This document shows positions 1 through 11,055 of a DNA stretch of 64,000 bases, piece after piece. The DNA comes from Pseudothauera nasutitermitis (GTDB lineage Bacteria > Pseudomonadota > Gammaproteobacteria > Burkholderiales > Rhodocyclaceae), in the NCBI RefSeq assembly GCF_004801295.1, contig NZ_SSOC01000002.1, positions 620,001 through 684,000 of the forward strand, given 5' to 3'. Numbering within the stretch: the stretch's first letter is position 1; every line of letters begins with the position of its first letter. A program made the position numbers and the translations under genes. Below the pieces are notes generated by a model. The model saw nothing but the letters and a program-made list of their open reading frames with translations, was not told the origin of the DNA and searched no databases.

Positions 1-263
1 TCCAGGATGGTGGGGCGCTGGGCCGCGGCGGCCGACGGATCGGCAACGATCTGGGCATGCAGCGGGGTGAGCCAGAACACCGCGCCCGACGCCATCAGCA
101 TCCTGAAAACCAATGGCCGCAGCACCGCCGTGGTCTCCTTGCCGGCGCCGCCGCGGGACGAGGCGTCGGAGACCGCTCTGCCGCAGCTGCGAGCGGACTC
201 GCCCACCACCATCTTCATGGCGCGGGCCCGGTTGTAGATGACGCGGAAACGGTTGGCGTTCAT
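1..263 (-). CDS. TpsA filamentous-haemagglutinin-like exoprotein, N-terminal fragment
   Basis: Only the first 87 or so residues lie in the window; the gene runs off the left edge. The start at 263 opens with MNANRFRVIYNRARAMKMVV, the extended signal peptide region (ESPR) typical of large two-partner-secretion exoproteins and autotransporters. A hydrophobic signal core and an Ala-Gln cleavage site follow near residue 70, and then QIVADP...QRPTIL, which is how many mature TPS domains begin. The TpsB partner ends 24 bases upstream on the same strand, so the two form one transcription unit. From family knowledge TpsA crosses the inner membrane by Sec and the outer membrane through TpsB. The effector part (adhesin, haemolysin or contact-dependent toxin) lies outside the window, so its activity cannot be stated. 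Confidence 0.85.
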   Translation of the reverse strand, partial: MNANRFRVIYNRARAMKMVVGESARSCGRAVSDASSRGGAGKETTAVLRPLVFRMLMASGAVFWLTPLHAQIVADPSAAAAQRPTIL

Positions 264-287
264 GGGTAAACCTCGTTGCGCGAAAGT

Positions 288-2078
288 TCAGAATGTCCAG
301 TGGAGGTTGAAGCCGGAGGTGGTGCTGTCCGTCTGGAAACCATGCGGTTTCTTGAGGGGCTTGCCGAGGAAGACGTCGTAGCCGAAACCGCGATAGCCGC
401 CGCGCAGGCCCACCACGGCACCCGCCAGGCGCTTGCCCGGCAGCCATCGGCTGGATTGCCCGCCGACTTCGCCGTAGTCCAGGCCCAGGTAGAGCGCCTG
501 CCCGCTGGCCCCCAGCTGGGCGGTCAGGTCGTTGCGGATGAGCCAGCCGTTGTCCGCGCTCAGTACGTACTGCCCGTCGAAGCCGCGCACGGTGAAACGC
601 CCGCCAATGGAGAAGCGGTCCTGCGGAGTGAGCGGCGTGAAGTTCTTCTGCGCGCGCACCTGGGCGCGGTAGCTCATCGCCTGCCGGCCCCACGGCGCAT
701 CCAGCGCGAACGGCTGGACGAAGCCGAGTTCGGCCGTGAGCATTTCCAGGCGCGAGGTGCCTTCCCGGGACGATTCCTCCGGGGCCTTGAGCGCCCCCCA
801 CGCGCCGGTGCCGCGCCGGTAGGCCAGTTGGTAGTCGAGCATGGCCTGGCCGATGAACCAGCTCTGGCTCAGGCCGACTTCCCAGCCGGCGGTGCGCCGG
901 CGCTGGACCTCGATTTCCGTGTCATCGATGAAGTTGGACGATTTGCGCAGGAAGCCGCGCAGATGGAGGTGCGTCTTGTTGATGGCGTTGCGGTACACCA
1001 GACGCGTGACGCGCACTTCCGCATTCCTGCTGAATCCGCTGTATTGATACGACTGGGCAATGCCCGCGACGTGCTGGTGGAAATCGTGCCCGGACGCGCT
1101 GAGGGCGAACAGCCAGTGCCCATGGGGCACCGAGTAGTGGAAGGCGTAGCCGTCCGAGCCGCGCTTGCCGGATTCGCCGCCGCCGAGATCCTGGTTGTGG
1201 CTGTAGTAGAGCAGGTCGTTCAGGGCGAACAGGTTGTCCGCGGACAGCGTGACGCTGCCCTGGTATTTGCCGGTGGATTCGGAACCGCTGTCATCGGCGT
1301 TGAGCATCAGCCGGAAGGGAAAGCCCTGGCGGTAGACGATCACCACGTCGCTCTCGCCCGGCCGGGCGTCCGGGCCGTCGGCGGGTTCGATGCGGATGTC
1401 GGCGTCCGCCGTCGGCGCGCGCTTGAGGTTTTCCAGCCCCTGTTCGATGTCGCGCAGGTTGAGGATGTCGCCGGGCGCAACCGGTATCGCGTTGCGCAGC
1501 GCCACCCGCCGCTCCGAATCCGCCGCGAAGCGGATTTGCCGGACCTTGCCGGGAATCACCGTGAGCTGCAGTTCGCCGGTGGACAGGTCCTGCGGCGCGG
1601 CCAGCACCCGCGTGGTGACGTAGCCGTGCCGGATGATCTCGTTCTGGATGCGCTCCATGACCAGATTGATGCCTTCCGCCCCGAGGCAGCGCCCCAGCGG
1701 ATCATCCAGCGCGCTGGCGGGATTCGACAGCGCGAAGTCGAAATGCCGGGCGGACTCGCCGGCCAGGGAGATCCGCTCGATGGCGAAGCACGGTGCTTCG
1801 CCCTCCGGCAGCAGCTTCGCCGATTCGCTCACGCCAGGAGGCTGCAGGCGCACATCGGGACGCGACTCCAGCTGCTCGCGCAACGCACGGCTGCGTTCTT
1901 CCTGCAGGCTGTATTCATGCGCATCCCTCTGCTCCAGGGGAGTCAAGCCTTGCGCCTGAACCGCGGCGCTGAGCAGCAGGCCGACCGCCAGGGTAGCCCC
2001 ACCCATCCATTGCGACGCCCTCGCCTGGGCGCTCAAAGCCCACCTGCATCCACTTTCATGAATACCCATGCAGAACAC
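288..2078 (-). CDS. TpsB outer-membrane transporter (FhaC/ShlB/HecB family)
   Basis: Outer-membrane channel of a two-partner secretion system, 596 residues, normal for the family. A signal peptide ends near residue 43 (AVQAQ). A ShlB-type POTRA region starts near residue 97, and the C-terminal half is a 16-strand-type barrel that carries the superfamily motif VRGF at residues 497-500 and ends in an aromatic residue (HWTF). The preferred start is the GTG at 2078, with AAAGG six bases upstream; an ATG at 2069 is the alternative. It is followed by the tpsA start after 24 bases, the usual tpsBA order. The upstream 2079-2337 is AT-rich for this genome and probably holds promoters for both this locus and the divergent DUF2339 gene. 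Confidence 0.93.
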   Translation of the reverse strand: MFCMGIHESGCRWALSAQARASQWMGGATLAVGLLLSAAVQAQGLTPLEQRDAHEYSLQEERSRALREQLESRPDVRLQPPGVSESAKLLPEGEAPCFAIERISLAGESARHFDFALSNPASALDDPLGRCLGAEGINLVMERIQNEIIRHGYVTTRVLAAPQDLSTGELQLTVIPGKVRQIRFAADSERRVALRNAIPVAPGDILNLRDIEQGLENLKRAPTADADIRIEPADGPDARPGESDVVIVYRQGFPFRLMLNADDSGSESTGKYQGSVTLSADNLFALNDLLYYSHNQDLGGGESGKRGSDGYAFHYSVPHGHWLFALSASGHDFHQHVAGIAQSYQYSGFSRNAEVRVTRLVYRNAINKTHLHLRGFLRKSSNFIDDTEIEVQRRRTAGWEVGLSQSWFIGQAMLDYQLAYRRGTGAWGALKAPEESSREGTSRLEMLTAELGFVQPFALDAPWGRQAMSYRAQVRAQKNFTPLTPQDRFSIGGRFTVRGFDGQYVLSADNGWLIRNDLTAQLGASGQALYLGLDYGEVGGQSSRWLPGKRLAGAVVGLRGGYRGFGYDVFLGKPLKKPHGFQTDSTTSGFNLHWTF

Positions 2079-2337
2079 GTAATGCCTTTCAAATAATCCG
2101 AAACAAACCAGCGGATGATAAGTAGATTCAAACGAATTCCGTTGACCTACATCAAAGTCATATACGAATGAATTTCATTAGCTCAATTTCATCTTTCAAG
2201 TACACCTGCGCATGCAAACAGGCGCCGCCTTCCTGCCCTTCCCATGCCGGACGGGAGTATCCTTCCGCCACCTCGCAGGCGGCTCGCGTGAAGGCGCGGG
2301 CCGGCGCGGCATTCCATTCAACATGGGAAGATGAGCC

Positions 2338-5025
2338 ATGGCGGGACTTGTCCTCGGCATCCTCGCCGGTCTGTTCCTGATCGGCTTTCTCGGCGGCCTG
2401 GTGGGCGCTCGTATCGGTCGACGCGGCACGGATCGCGAGCTTCTGGAACGTCTGGAAGCACGTCTGGAACGCCTGGAGCGCAACCAGACCGAATACAGCG
2501 CTCCACCGGTGCCGCTCCCGGATGTTTCCCGGACACCGCCAGCCGCTCCGGCGTCCTCGCCCACGCCGGAAACGCTGGAATTCGATCTCGATCTGCCTCG
2601 GCAGGCACGGGACACGGGCGCCGCGCCCGAGCCGGACACGGCCGGCGCGGGAACCCCATCCGATTACCCACCGCCGACGCCGCTTCCTGCGCCCGCCCTG
2701 CCCGCCTGGCTGCGCGACTGGCTGTTCGGCGGCAACACCGTGGTGCGCGTGGGCATCGTCATCCTGTTCTTCGGCGTGGCCTTCCTGCTGCGCTATGCCT
2801 ATGAGCACGTGCAGGTGCCGGTGGAGCTGCGCCTCACCGGCGTGGCGCTGGGCGCCGTCGTGCTGCTGGTGCTGGGCTGGCGGCTACGCGAGAAGCGCGC
2901 GGGTTATGCGCTGGCCCTGCAGGGCGGCGCGGTGGGGTTGCTGTATCTCACCGTGTTCGCCGCCTTCCGGCTGTACGGGCTGATTCCGCCGGCGGCGGCG
3001 TTTGCCCTGCTGGTAGTGGTCGCCGCTTCCTCAGGGCTGCTCGCGCTGGCGCAGAACGGCCGTTCGCTGGCCGTGCTGGGCACCTGCGGCGGCTTCCTGG
3101 CGCCCATACTGGCGTCCACCGGCAGCGGCAACCACGTGGCTTTGTTCTCCTATTACGCCCTGCTCAACGCGGGCGTGCTGGCGCTGGCCTGGCGGCGCAC
3201 CTGGCGCGAACTCAACGTGCTCGGCTTCCTGTTCACCTTCGTCATCGGCGGGCTATGGGGGGCGCGCTACTACCGCCCGGAACTGTTCGCCAGCGTGGAA
3301 CCCTTCCTGCTGCTGTTCTTCCTGATGTACCTGGCCGTGCCCATCGGCTACGCCTTGCGCCGCCGCGCGGAACAGGCGGACGGCAAGGCGGGCGCCTATG
3401 TGGATGCCACGCTGGTGTTCGGCACGCCGCTGGTGGCCTTTGGCCTGCAATTGCGCCTGGCGGGCGGTTTCGAGTACGGCGCGGCATTCAGCGCGGTGGC
3501 GCTGGGCGCGCTGTATCTGGGCCTCGCCCACCTGCTGTGGCGGCGCGCCGGGCAATCGCTGCGGCTGCTGGTAGAGGCTTATTACGCGCTGGGGGTGGTG
3601 TTCGCCACGCTGGCCATTCCGCTGGCTTTCGACGGACGCTGGACGGCCGCCGCGTGGGCGCTGGAAGCCGCCGCCGTGCTGTGGATCGGCGTGCGCCAGC
3701 GGCGCGTGCTGGCACGTGCCTTCGCGATTCTGCTGCAACTGGGTGCGGGTGCGGCCTTCCTGCTCGACCTGCCCGCAGCCGGGGCGCTGCCGCTGCTCGA
3801 CGCGCAGTTCCTCGGTTGCGCGCTGATCGCGCTGGCCGGCCTGTTCAGCGCGGCCTGGCTGGACCACCACGCCGCGCTCCTCGATGAGCAGGAAAGCGCC
3901 GCGGCGCGCGTGCTGCTGGTCTGGGGGCTGGGCTGGTGGGTGGCGGGCGGCTGGCTGCAGGCCGGCCACCATCTGCACGGACTCGCAGCGAACAACGCCT
4001 TCCTCCTCTACCTGGCCGCTTCCGCCGCCGCACTGGCCGGCGTGGCGCGGCGCGCAGCCTGGCCCCAGGGCGGCGGCGCCAGCCTGTGGATCGGCCCGGC
4101 CACGGCGCTGGGCGCGCTCGGCCTGCTCGCCTTTTCCATCGACAATCCGCTGGCCGCCTTCGGCTGGCTGGCCTGGCCGGCCGCGCTGGGGGCGCATCTG
4201 TTCGCCCTGCGCCTGCACGAAGCCGCGTACCCGCGCATCGCGCCCTGGCTGCATGCGCTGGGTGCATGGGTACTGGCACTGGTCGGCGGACTGGCCGCCG
4301 CGCGCGGCATCGGCCCGCTGGTTGGCGGCGCCTCGGCCTGGGCGCTGCTGGGCGCCGCGCTGGTGCCGGGCGCGCTGATCGCCGTACTGGCCTCGCTGCG
4401 CACCGCGCGCTGGCCGTTCGGCCCATGGCGGCACGCCTATCTGGTGCGCGGCGGCGCGCCCTTGGCGGTGTTCCTGCTGGCCTGGAGCCAGTTCGCCAAC
4501 TGGACGCATGCCGGCCATGCCGATCCGCTGCCCTACCTGCCGCTGCTCAATCCGCTGGAACTCGGCCTGATCGCCGCTGTGCTGCTGCCCGCGTGGTGGC
4601 TGGCCGGCGCACGGCGCGCAGGACTGGGCGCGAACGCCTCCTGGCCGGCGGCCGTGCCCGCGCTGTTCGCGCTGCTCACCTTCGCACTGGCCAACGGCGT
4701 GCTGCTGCGCGCCCTGCACCACTTCGCCGGCGTGCCCTGGGATCTGGGCGCGCAGCTGGATTCCCGCCTGGTGCAGGCCGCGCTGTCGCTGTTCTGGACG
4801 CTGATCGCCCTGGGCGTCATGCTGCTCGCCACCCGCCGCGCATGGCGCACGCCCTGGCTGGCCGGCGCCGCGCTGATGGGCGTGGTCGTGGTAAAACTGT
4901 TCCTGGTGGATCTGTCCAACATCGGCGGCGTCGAGCGCATCGTCTCCTTCATCGGCGTGGGCGTGCTGATGCTGGTGATCGGCTGGTTCGCCCCCGTACC
5001 CCCGAGAATTCCGGAGAAAGCCTGA
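2338..5025 (+). CDS. DUF2339 family polytopic membrane protein
   Basis: A large integral membrane protein of 895 residues. It has an N-terminal membrane segment (residues 1-28), a short Glu/Arg-rich coiled stretch (about 31-52, LLERLEARLERLERN), a Pro/Ala-rich linker to about 120, and then more than twenty hydrophobic helices to the C-terminus. The segment with GGNTVVRVGIVILFFGVAF begins the conserved DUF2339 core. The function of this family is not established. The stop codon overlaps the ATG of the next gene by one base, so it is translationally coupled to the DUF3999 protein. This pairing of DUF2339 with DUF3999 recurs in other Proteobacteria and suggests a joint envelope role (inference). 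Confidence 0.9.
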   Translation: MAGLVLGILAGLFLIGFLGGLVGARIGRRGTDRELLERLEARLERLERNQTEYSAPPVPLPDVSRTPPAAPASSPTPETLEFDLDLPRQARDTGAAPEPDTAGAGTPSDYPPPTPLPAPALPAWLRDWLFGGNTVVRVGIVILFFGVAFLLRYAYEHVQVPVELRLTGVALGAVVLLVLGWRLREKRAGYALALQGGAVGLLYLTVFAAFRLYGLIPPAAAFALLVVVAASSGLLALAQNGRSLAVLGTCGGFLAPILASTGSGNHVALFSYYALLNAGVLALAWRRTWRELNVLGFLFTFVIGGLWGARYYRPELFASVEPFLLLFFLMYLAVPIGYALRRRAEQADGKAGAYVDATLVFGTPLVAFGLQLRLAGGFEYGAAFSAVALGALYLGLAHLLWRRAGQSLRLLVEAYYALGVVFATLAIPLAFDGRWTAAAWALEAAAVLWIGVRQRRVLARAFAILLQLGAGAAFLLDLPAAGALPLLDAQFLGCALIALAGLFSAAWLDHHAALLDEQESAAARVLLVWGLGWWVAGGWLQAGHHLHGLAANNAFLLYLAASAAALAGVARRAAWPQGGGASLWIGPATALGALGLLAFSIDNPLAAFGWLAWPAALGAHLFALRLHEAAYPRIAPWLHALGAWVLALVGGLAAARGIGPLVGGASAWALLGAALVPGALIAVLASLRTARWPFGPWRHAYLVRGGAPLAVFLLAWSQFANWTHAGHADPLPYLPLLNPLELGLIAAVLLPAWWLAGARRAGLGANASWPAAVPALFALLTFALANGVLLRALHHFAGVPWDLGAQLDSRLVQAALSLFWTLIALGVMLLATRRAWRTPWLAGAALMGVVVVKLFLVDLSNIGGVERIVSFIGVGVLMLVIGWFAPVPPRIPEKA

Positions 5026-6422
5026 TGATGCTGTTGTCCGCCCGCCGGCTGTACGCGCTGCTGGCCGCGCTGAGCGCCCCGGGAGTGCTGGCCGCGCCCG
5101 CCGAGCGGCCCGATGATTACGCCTATGCCGCCCCCATCCTCACCAGCGCGCAGGCTCCGTACCAGCGCATCGAGCTGCCCGAGGCGGTGTATCGCGGCCT
5201 GACCCATGCCGATCTGGCCGACCTGCGCGTGTTCAACGCCGATGGCGAGGTGGTGCCGCACGCCGTGGAGCCGCGCGCGCTCACGCACAGCACGCCGGGC
5301 GCGCCGCTGGAAGTACCGCTGTTCGCGCTGGGCACCGCCGCCGACGCCGGGCGCGCATTGAATCTGCGCATCGAAACCAACGAGGCCGGCGCAGTGGTCA
5401 GCCTGGGGCCGGAACTGGGCCGCGCGCGCGGCCCGGCCGGCGCCTGGCTGGTGGACGCCAGCCAGTTCGGCCAGCGCTTCCAGGCGCTGGAACTGGAACT
5501 CGGCGAACCTTCCCGGCAGTTCTCCGGCCGCATGCGGGTGGAGGCCAGCAACGATCTGGCGCAATGGCGCACGCTGGTGGCCAGCGCCCCGCTGGTGCAG
5601 TTGCAGACCGACGAACACGCGCTGCAGCGCCTGCGCATCGACTGGCCGGCCACCCAGGCGCGCTACCTGCGCCTGACTTGGTCCGGCGCGCCACCGGCCG
5701 GCGTGCGCGAGCGCGTGTTCGCGCGCGTGCGGCTGGAACCTGCGCCCGCCGCGCGGGACGTGCCGCGCGACTGGCTGGCGCTGGACCGGCCCGCGCTGCG
5801 CGAGGCCGGCGGCCGGCAGGAATACCTGTTCACCGTGCCGCGTGCCCTGCCCGCCGACCGCCTGCGCATCGGCCTGCCGCAGCCCAACAGCGTGGTCGAG
5901 GTGGAGCTGTTCGGCCGCGCACATGCCGACGCGCCGTGGCGCTCGCTGGGCCGCCATTCCATCTACCGGCTGGCCGAAGGCGGCGGCGAAAAGCGCAATC
6001 CCGATCTGGCCGTGAGCCCCGGTGCCGAACTGATGCTGCGCACCGACGCGCGCGGCGGCGGCGTGGGCGCCGGACAGCCGGAAGTGGAGGTCGGCTGGGT
6101 GGCGCACCACCTGGTGTTCGCCGCGCGCGGCACGGCGCCCTTCACCCTGGCCTGGGGCCGCTTCCGCGCCACCGGCGGGGCCTACCCCATCCACACCCTG
6201 GTGCCCGGCTACGGCCGGCAGGATGCGCAGGCCCTGCCGATCGCCGAGGCCACGCTGGGCGCCCCCGCCGAGGCCGGCGGCGCCGGCCGGCTGGCCGAGC
6301 CGCTGGATGCGCGGCGCTGGATGCTGTGGGCGGTACTGGTGCTCGCCGTGGGCCTGCTCGGCCTCATGGCGTGGAAACTGTCGCGCATGGTGGATGCCGG
6401 CCCTCCGCCGCCGGCGGACTGA
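5025..6422 (+). CDS. DUF3999 family exported, membrane-anchored protein
   Basis: Predicted protein of 465 residues with a signal peptide (residues 1-23, ending GVLAAPA). A long periplasmic beta-rich region follows, and a single C-terminal transmembrane helix lies near residues 428-447, followed by a short cytoplasmic tail. Opening residues PDDYAYA, then an acidic IELPEAVYRGL stretch, fit the DUF3999 family. The start at 5025 overlaps the DUF2339 stop (TGATG), which fixes it better than any ribosome-binding site. The function is unknown. The topology suggests a periplasmic domain tethered next to the DUF2339 membrane protein. Confidence 0.85.
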   Translation: MMLLSARRLYALLAALSAPGVLAAPAERPDDYAYAAPILTSAQAPYQRIELPEAVYRGLTHADLADLRVFNADGEVVPHAVEPRALTHSTPGAPLEVPLFALGTAADAGRALNLRIETNEAGAVVSLGPELGRARGPAGAWLVDASQFGQRFQALELELGEPSRQFSGRMRVEASNDLAQWRTLVASAPLVQLQTDEHALQRLRIDWPATQARYLRLTWSGAPPAGVRERVFARVRLEPAPAARDVPRDWLALDRPALREAGGRQEYLFTVPRALPADRLRIGLPQPNSVVEVELFGRAHADAPWRSLGRHSIYRLAEGGGEKRNPDLAVSPGAELMLRTDARGGGVGAGQPEVEVGWVAHHLVFAARGTAPFTLAWGRFRATGGAYPIHTLVPGYGRQDAQALPIAEATLGAPAEAGGAGRLAEPLDARRWMLWAVLVLAVGLLGLMAWKLSRMVDAGPPPPAD

Positions 6423-6503
6423 GCGCCTGCCCACGCTCTTTTCCGGGGGGCACGGCGCCGCGTTATCATCGGCGCCCTGCCCCGCACAATCCCGTCCGCC
6501 CGA

Positions 6504-7118
6504 ATGTCCGCCCCCAATCCAGCCGCCCCCCGCCACACCCTGTTCGAAGACATCCAGGGCCTGCTGGCCGGCACGCTGTTCGTCGCGCTGGCGGTGCTCT
6601 TTTTCAAGCAGGCCGGGCTGCTGTTCGGCGGCACCGCCGGGCTCACCCTGCTGGCGCACTACGCCACCGGCTGGAACTTCGGCCTGCTGTACTTCTTCGT
6701 CAGCATGCCGTTCTACGTGTTCGCCGTGCGCGCCCTGGGCTGGGCCTTCACCATCAAGACCTTCTTCGCGGTGGCCCTGCTGTCGGTATTGAGCGAACTG
6801 TTGCCCCACTTCATCCACCTCGACTGGATGCACCCGGTGTTTGCCGCGCTGATGGGCGGCCAGTTGGCCGGCGCCGGCCTGCTCATGCTGATCCGCCACC
6901 AGTCCAGCCTGGGCGGCGTCGGCGTGCTGGCGGTCTGGCTGCAGCGCACGCGCGGCTGGAACGCGGGCACGGTGCAGCTGGTGGCCGACGCGCTGATCCT
7001 GTCCGTCGCGCTGATCTGGCTCTCGCCCTGGCTGGTGGCGATCTCCGCGCTCGGCGCGGTGGCGGTCAACATGGTGATCGCCATCAACCACCGCCCGGGC
7101 CGCTACTTCGGCGTGTAG
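6504..7118 (+). CDS. YitT family (DUF161) membrane protein
   Basis: Protein of 204 residues with about five to six hydrophobic helices, matching the YitT/DUF161 family. Landmarks are the N-terminal GLLFGGTAGLTLL segment (residues 42-54) and the AGAGLLMLIRHQSSLGGVGV stretch near residue 122. It lacks the C-terminal cytosolic DUF2179 domain of the longer Bacillus members, so it is the short proteobacterial form. The transport substrate is not established for this family. It starts 81 bases after the DUF3999 gene on the same strand and may be co-transcribed with it. Confidence 0.85.
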   Translation: MSAPNPAAPRHTLFEDIQGLLAGTLFVALAVLFFKQAGLLFGGTAGLTLLAHYATGWNFGLLYFFVSMPFYVFAVRALGWAFTIKTFFAVALLSVLSELLPHFIHLDWMHPVFAALMGGQLAGAGLLMLIRHQSSLGGVGVLAVWLQRTRGWNAGTVQLVADALILSVALIWLSPWLVAISALGAVAVNMVIAINHRPGRYFGV

Positions 7119-7127
7119 CGGGCGGCC

Positions 7128-7340
7128 GTGCTCGCCGAATTGCGCCGCTGTTCGACCTGCAGACGCTGGGGCGGCCCGCGCCGGGCCGACGCCGAGGGCA
7201 ATACCCTGCTCCCCGACGACGTGCCGCGCCCCACCGGGCCGTGCATCGAGGGCCCGTGGCACGGCAGCCCGCGCGGGCCGCGCAATGCCTGCGGGCAATG
7301 GGTGTTCTGGCTGGAAACGGAAACGCCGCGCGAGCCCTGA
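7128..7340 (+). CDS. Small conserved Cys-containing protein, function unknown
   Basis: Short protein of 70 residues starting at a GTG nine bases after the yitT-like stop. It has a CSTC pair at residues 8-11, a GPC-xx-GPW-xGS block in the middle and ACGQWVFW near the end, four Cys in all. This spacing resembles short beta-proteobacterial proteins with paired CxxC and AC-x-W motifs that may bind a metal, although I cannot name a family. The absence of frame breaks up to the convergent ureG supports it being real. The alternative is a chance high-GC open frame. Confidence 0.5.
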   Translation: MLAELRRCSTCRRWGGPRRADAEGNTLLPDDVPRPTGPCIEGPWHGSPRGPRNACGQWVFWLETETPREP

Positions 7341-7355
7341 CGGCCGCGCGGCGTC

Positions 7356-7979
7356 TCAGGCCGCCACGGGCTTCAGCAGTCCCTGGCGCTCGATGAAGCC
7401 GATGATCTCGGGCAGGCCCTGCCCGGTCTTCTGGTTGCTGAAGATGAACGGGCGTTCGCCGCGCATCCTGCGCGCGTCGCGGTCCATGACCTCCAGCGAG
7501 GCGCCCACCAGCGGCGCAAGATCGATCTTGTTGATCACCAGCAGGTCGCTGCGGGTGATGCCGGGGCCGCCCTTGCGCGGGATCTTGTCGCCAGCGGAGA
7601 CGTCGATGACGTAGAGGGTCAGGTCCGACAGTTCCGGCGAGAAGGTGGCCGCCAGGTTGTCGCCGCCGGATTCGACGAACACGATGTCCAGCCCCGGAAA
7701 GCGGCGGTTGAGGCGGTCGACGGCCTCCAGGTTGATCGACGCATCCTCGCGGATCGCGGTATGCGGGCAGCCGCCGGTTTCCACACCGATGATGCGTTCC
7801 GGCTCCAGCGCCTGGTTGCGCACGAGGAACTGCGCGTCTTCCGCCGTGTAGATGTCGTTGGTGACCACGGCGATGTTGTACTGGTCGCGCAGCGCCAGGC
7901 ACAACGCCAGGGTCAGCGCGGTCTTGCCGGAGCCGACCGGGCCGCCGATGCCCACGCGCAGGGGTTGCTGGTTGTTCAA
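7356..7979 (-). CDS. ureG: Urease accessory GTPase UreG
   Basis: SIMIBI-class GTPase of 207 residues that uses GTP hydrolysis to drive nickel delivery into apo-urease with UreD, UreF and UreE. The P-loop is at residues 12-19 (GPVGSGKT) and is followed by [10 protein letters not shown]. The nickel-binding Cys-Pro-His triplet ([13 protein letters not shown]) and the NKID base-recognition motif are intact. The start is a TTG at 7979, chosen because AAGGAA sits seven bases upstream and the protein then begins [14 protein letters not shown] as in other UreGs; the nearby ATG reads into a stop. It is the last gene of the urease operon, 39 bases after ureF. Confidence 0.97.
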   Translation of the reverse strand: MNNQQPLRVGIGGPVGSGKTALTLALCLALRDQYNIAVVTNDIYTAEDAQFLVRNQALEPERIIGVETGGCPHTAIREDASINLEAVDRLNRRFPGLDIVFVESGGDNLAATFSPELSDLTLYVIDVSAGDKIPRKGGPGITRSDLLVINKIDLAPLVGASLEVMDRDARRMRGERPFIFSNQKTGQGLPEIIGFIERQGLLKPVAA

Positions 7980-8018
7980 GATGGCATTCCTTGTTCGTCG
8001 TGGCCGGCCGTGCCCCTT

Positions 8019-8717
8019 TCAGGAGCGGAACAACCGGGTGTATTGGGTTTCGTGCCGGCTGCTGGCGATGGCCAGTGCCGGCGAGAAGTTGCTCCATTGC
8101 TCGCGCGGCACCGCCAGCGCGCGCTCGGCCACCGCCGGAATGCGCTCGCCCAGCGTGGCGAGCAGGCGCTGCCCGGCGCTCTGGCCCAGCGGAATGGCCT
8201 TTACCGCCGCCATCACCTGATTTTCCGCCCAGGCCCACAGATAGGCCGCCACGGCATCTTGCGGCGGCACCCGCCAGGCGGCGGCGGCCGCGCTCCAGGC
8301 GGTGGGAAAGGCGGGTTCGTCGATGCGCGCCAGCCGCTCCCGCCAGCCCGGCAGGCCGGCAAAGGCCGGCAGGCCATCGAGCAGGCGCACCAGGGAATAG
8401 CCCATCTGCGCGGTTTCCGCGCGCAGTTCGGACGTTTCCCGGCTGGCAAGGAAATCCGCGTTGAGCGCATCCACCTCGTCCAGTGCCCCCGCCTCGCCGG
8501 CCTCCGCACGCGTCCAGGCGGCCAGCAGACGAGCCAGCAGGGGCGCCTCGAAGGCGCCGGTGCCGTGTTCGAGCAGGTCGCCGATCCAGCGCGCGCAGTC
8601 CACCTCGTTGTTCACCGTGCCGGCTTCCACCGCCCATTCCAGGCCCTGCGAATAGGTGTAGGCGCCCACCGGCAGCGCGGGGCTGACCAGTTGCAGCAGA
8701 CGGACGAGCGGCAGCAT
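8019..8717 (-). CDS. ureF: Urease accessory protein UreF
   Basis: All-helical activator of 232 residues that regulates the UreG GTPase in the UreDFG complex on apo-urease. Family landmarks are LLQLVSPALPVGAYTYSQGLE at the N-terminus (residues 7-27) and the C-terminal ASSRHETQYTRLFRS, which contacts UreG in known structures. It starts 13 bases after the ureE stop and ends 39 bases before ureG, and both linkages are consistent with one transcript. Confidence 0.96.
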   Translation of the reverse strand: MLPLVRLLQLVSPALPVGAYTYSQGLEWAVEAGTVNNEVDCARWIGDLLEHGTGAFEAPLLARLLAAWTRAEAGEAGALDEVDALNADFLASRETSELRAETAQMGYSLVRLLDGLPAFAGLPGWRERLARIDEPAFPTAWSAAAAAWRVPPQDAVAAYLWAWAENQVMAAVKAIPLGQSAGQRLLATLGERIPAVAERALAVPREQWSNFSPALAIASSRHETQYTRLFRS

Positions 8718-8730
8718 GGCGGCGGAGAGC

Positions 8731-9216
8731 TCAGTGCGCGCCGGCCATCAGATGGATGCGCGCGGCGCTGGAAGCTTCGCCCGGATGCTGATGGCCGTGC
8801 GCATAGGCGCCGGACTCCGGTTCGAAGGGCGCGGTGATGGCCGCCACCGTGGCGCCCAGCCCGAGCAGCATGTTCTCCAGCACGTGATCGGCCTGGATGC
8901 GCAGCCAGCCCTCGCCCAGCTCCACGGCGACGTGGCGGTTGCCCAGGTGATAAGCAGCGCGCGCCAGTTCCAGCGCGTCGGCGCAGCGCACTTCCAGCAG
9001 TTCCTCCGGCGCGGCGAGCACTTCCACCACGCGCCCGTCGGCGGCCTCCAGTTTCATGCCGCCGCGCAGGATGGTGCCGCGCGGCAGGAACAGGCCCACC
9101 TCCTCGCCGGAACGCAGCGTGGCGCGCAGGCGGCTCTTGGTACGGTACTCGAACGACAGTTCCAGGTACTCGCCGGCCGTCGTGTGGCCGGAGTACAGGG
9201 TTTCGATGAGCAGCAT
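8731..9216 (-). CDS. ureE: Urease accessory nickel chaperone UreE
   Basis: Nickel metallochaperone of 161 residues. The N-terminal peptide-binding domain is followed by the metal-binding domain ([12 protein letters not shown], then [12 protein letters not shown]) and a short His-containing tail (HGHQH). The tail is much shorter than the His-rich tail of Klebsiella UreE, so the storage capacity for nickel is probably small. The start at 9216 ([10 protein letters not shown]) is preferred over the in-frame upstream ATG at 9246 because GGAGG lies seven bases before it. It lies between ureC and ureF in the usual order. Confidence 0.95.
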   Translation of the reverse strand: MLLIETLYSGHTTAGEYLELSFEYRTKSRLRATLRSGEEVGLFLPRGTILRGGMKLEAADGRVVEVLAAPEELLEVRCADALELARAAYHLGNRHVAVELGEGWLRIQADHVLENMLLGLGATVAAITAPFEPESGAYAHGHQHPGEASSAARIHLMAGAH

Positions 9217-9264
9217 GATGACCTCCGTACGGACAACAATCGGCAAGGGGCGCCCGCCCCCTGC

Positions 9265-11054
<1,790 letters not shown>

Positions 11055-11055
<1 letters not shown>

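Noticed and set aside
276..2096. Long plus-strand frame over the TpsB gene
   Set aside because: Antisense shadow. The minus-strand protein has a signal peptide, POTRA region, barrel and VRGF motif.
3253..4722. Minus-strand frame of 489 codons inside the DUF2339 gene
   Set aside because: Gln/Arg/Gly-rich shadow of a hydrophobic protein gene, no recognisable domain.
4533..7298. Minus-strand frame of 921 codons over DUF2339/DUF3999/YitT
   Set aside because: Covers three well-supported plus-strand genes; composition is that of an antisense frame.
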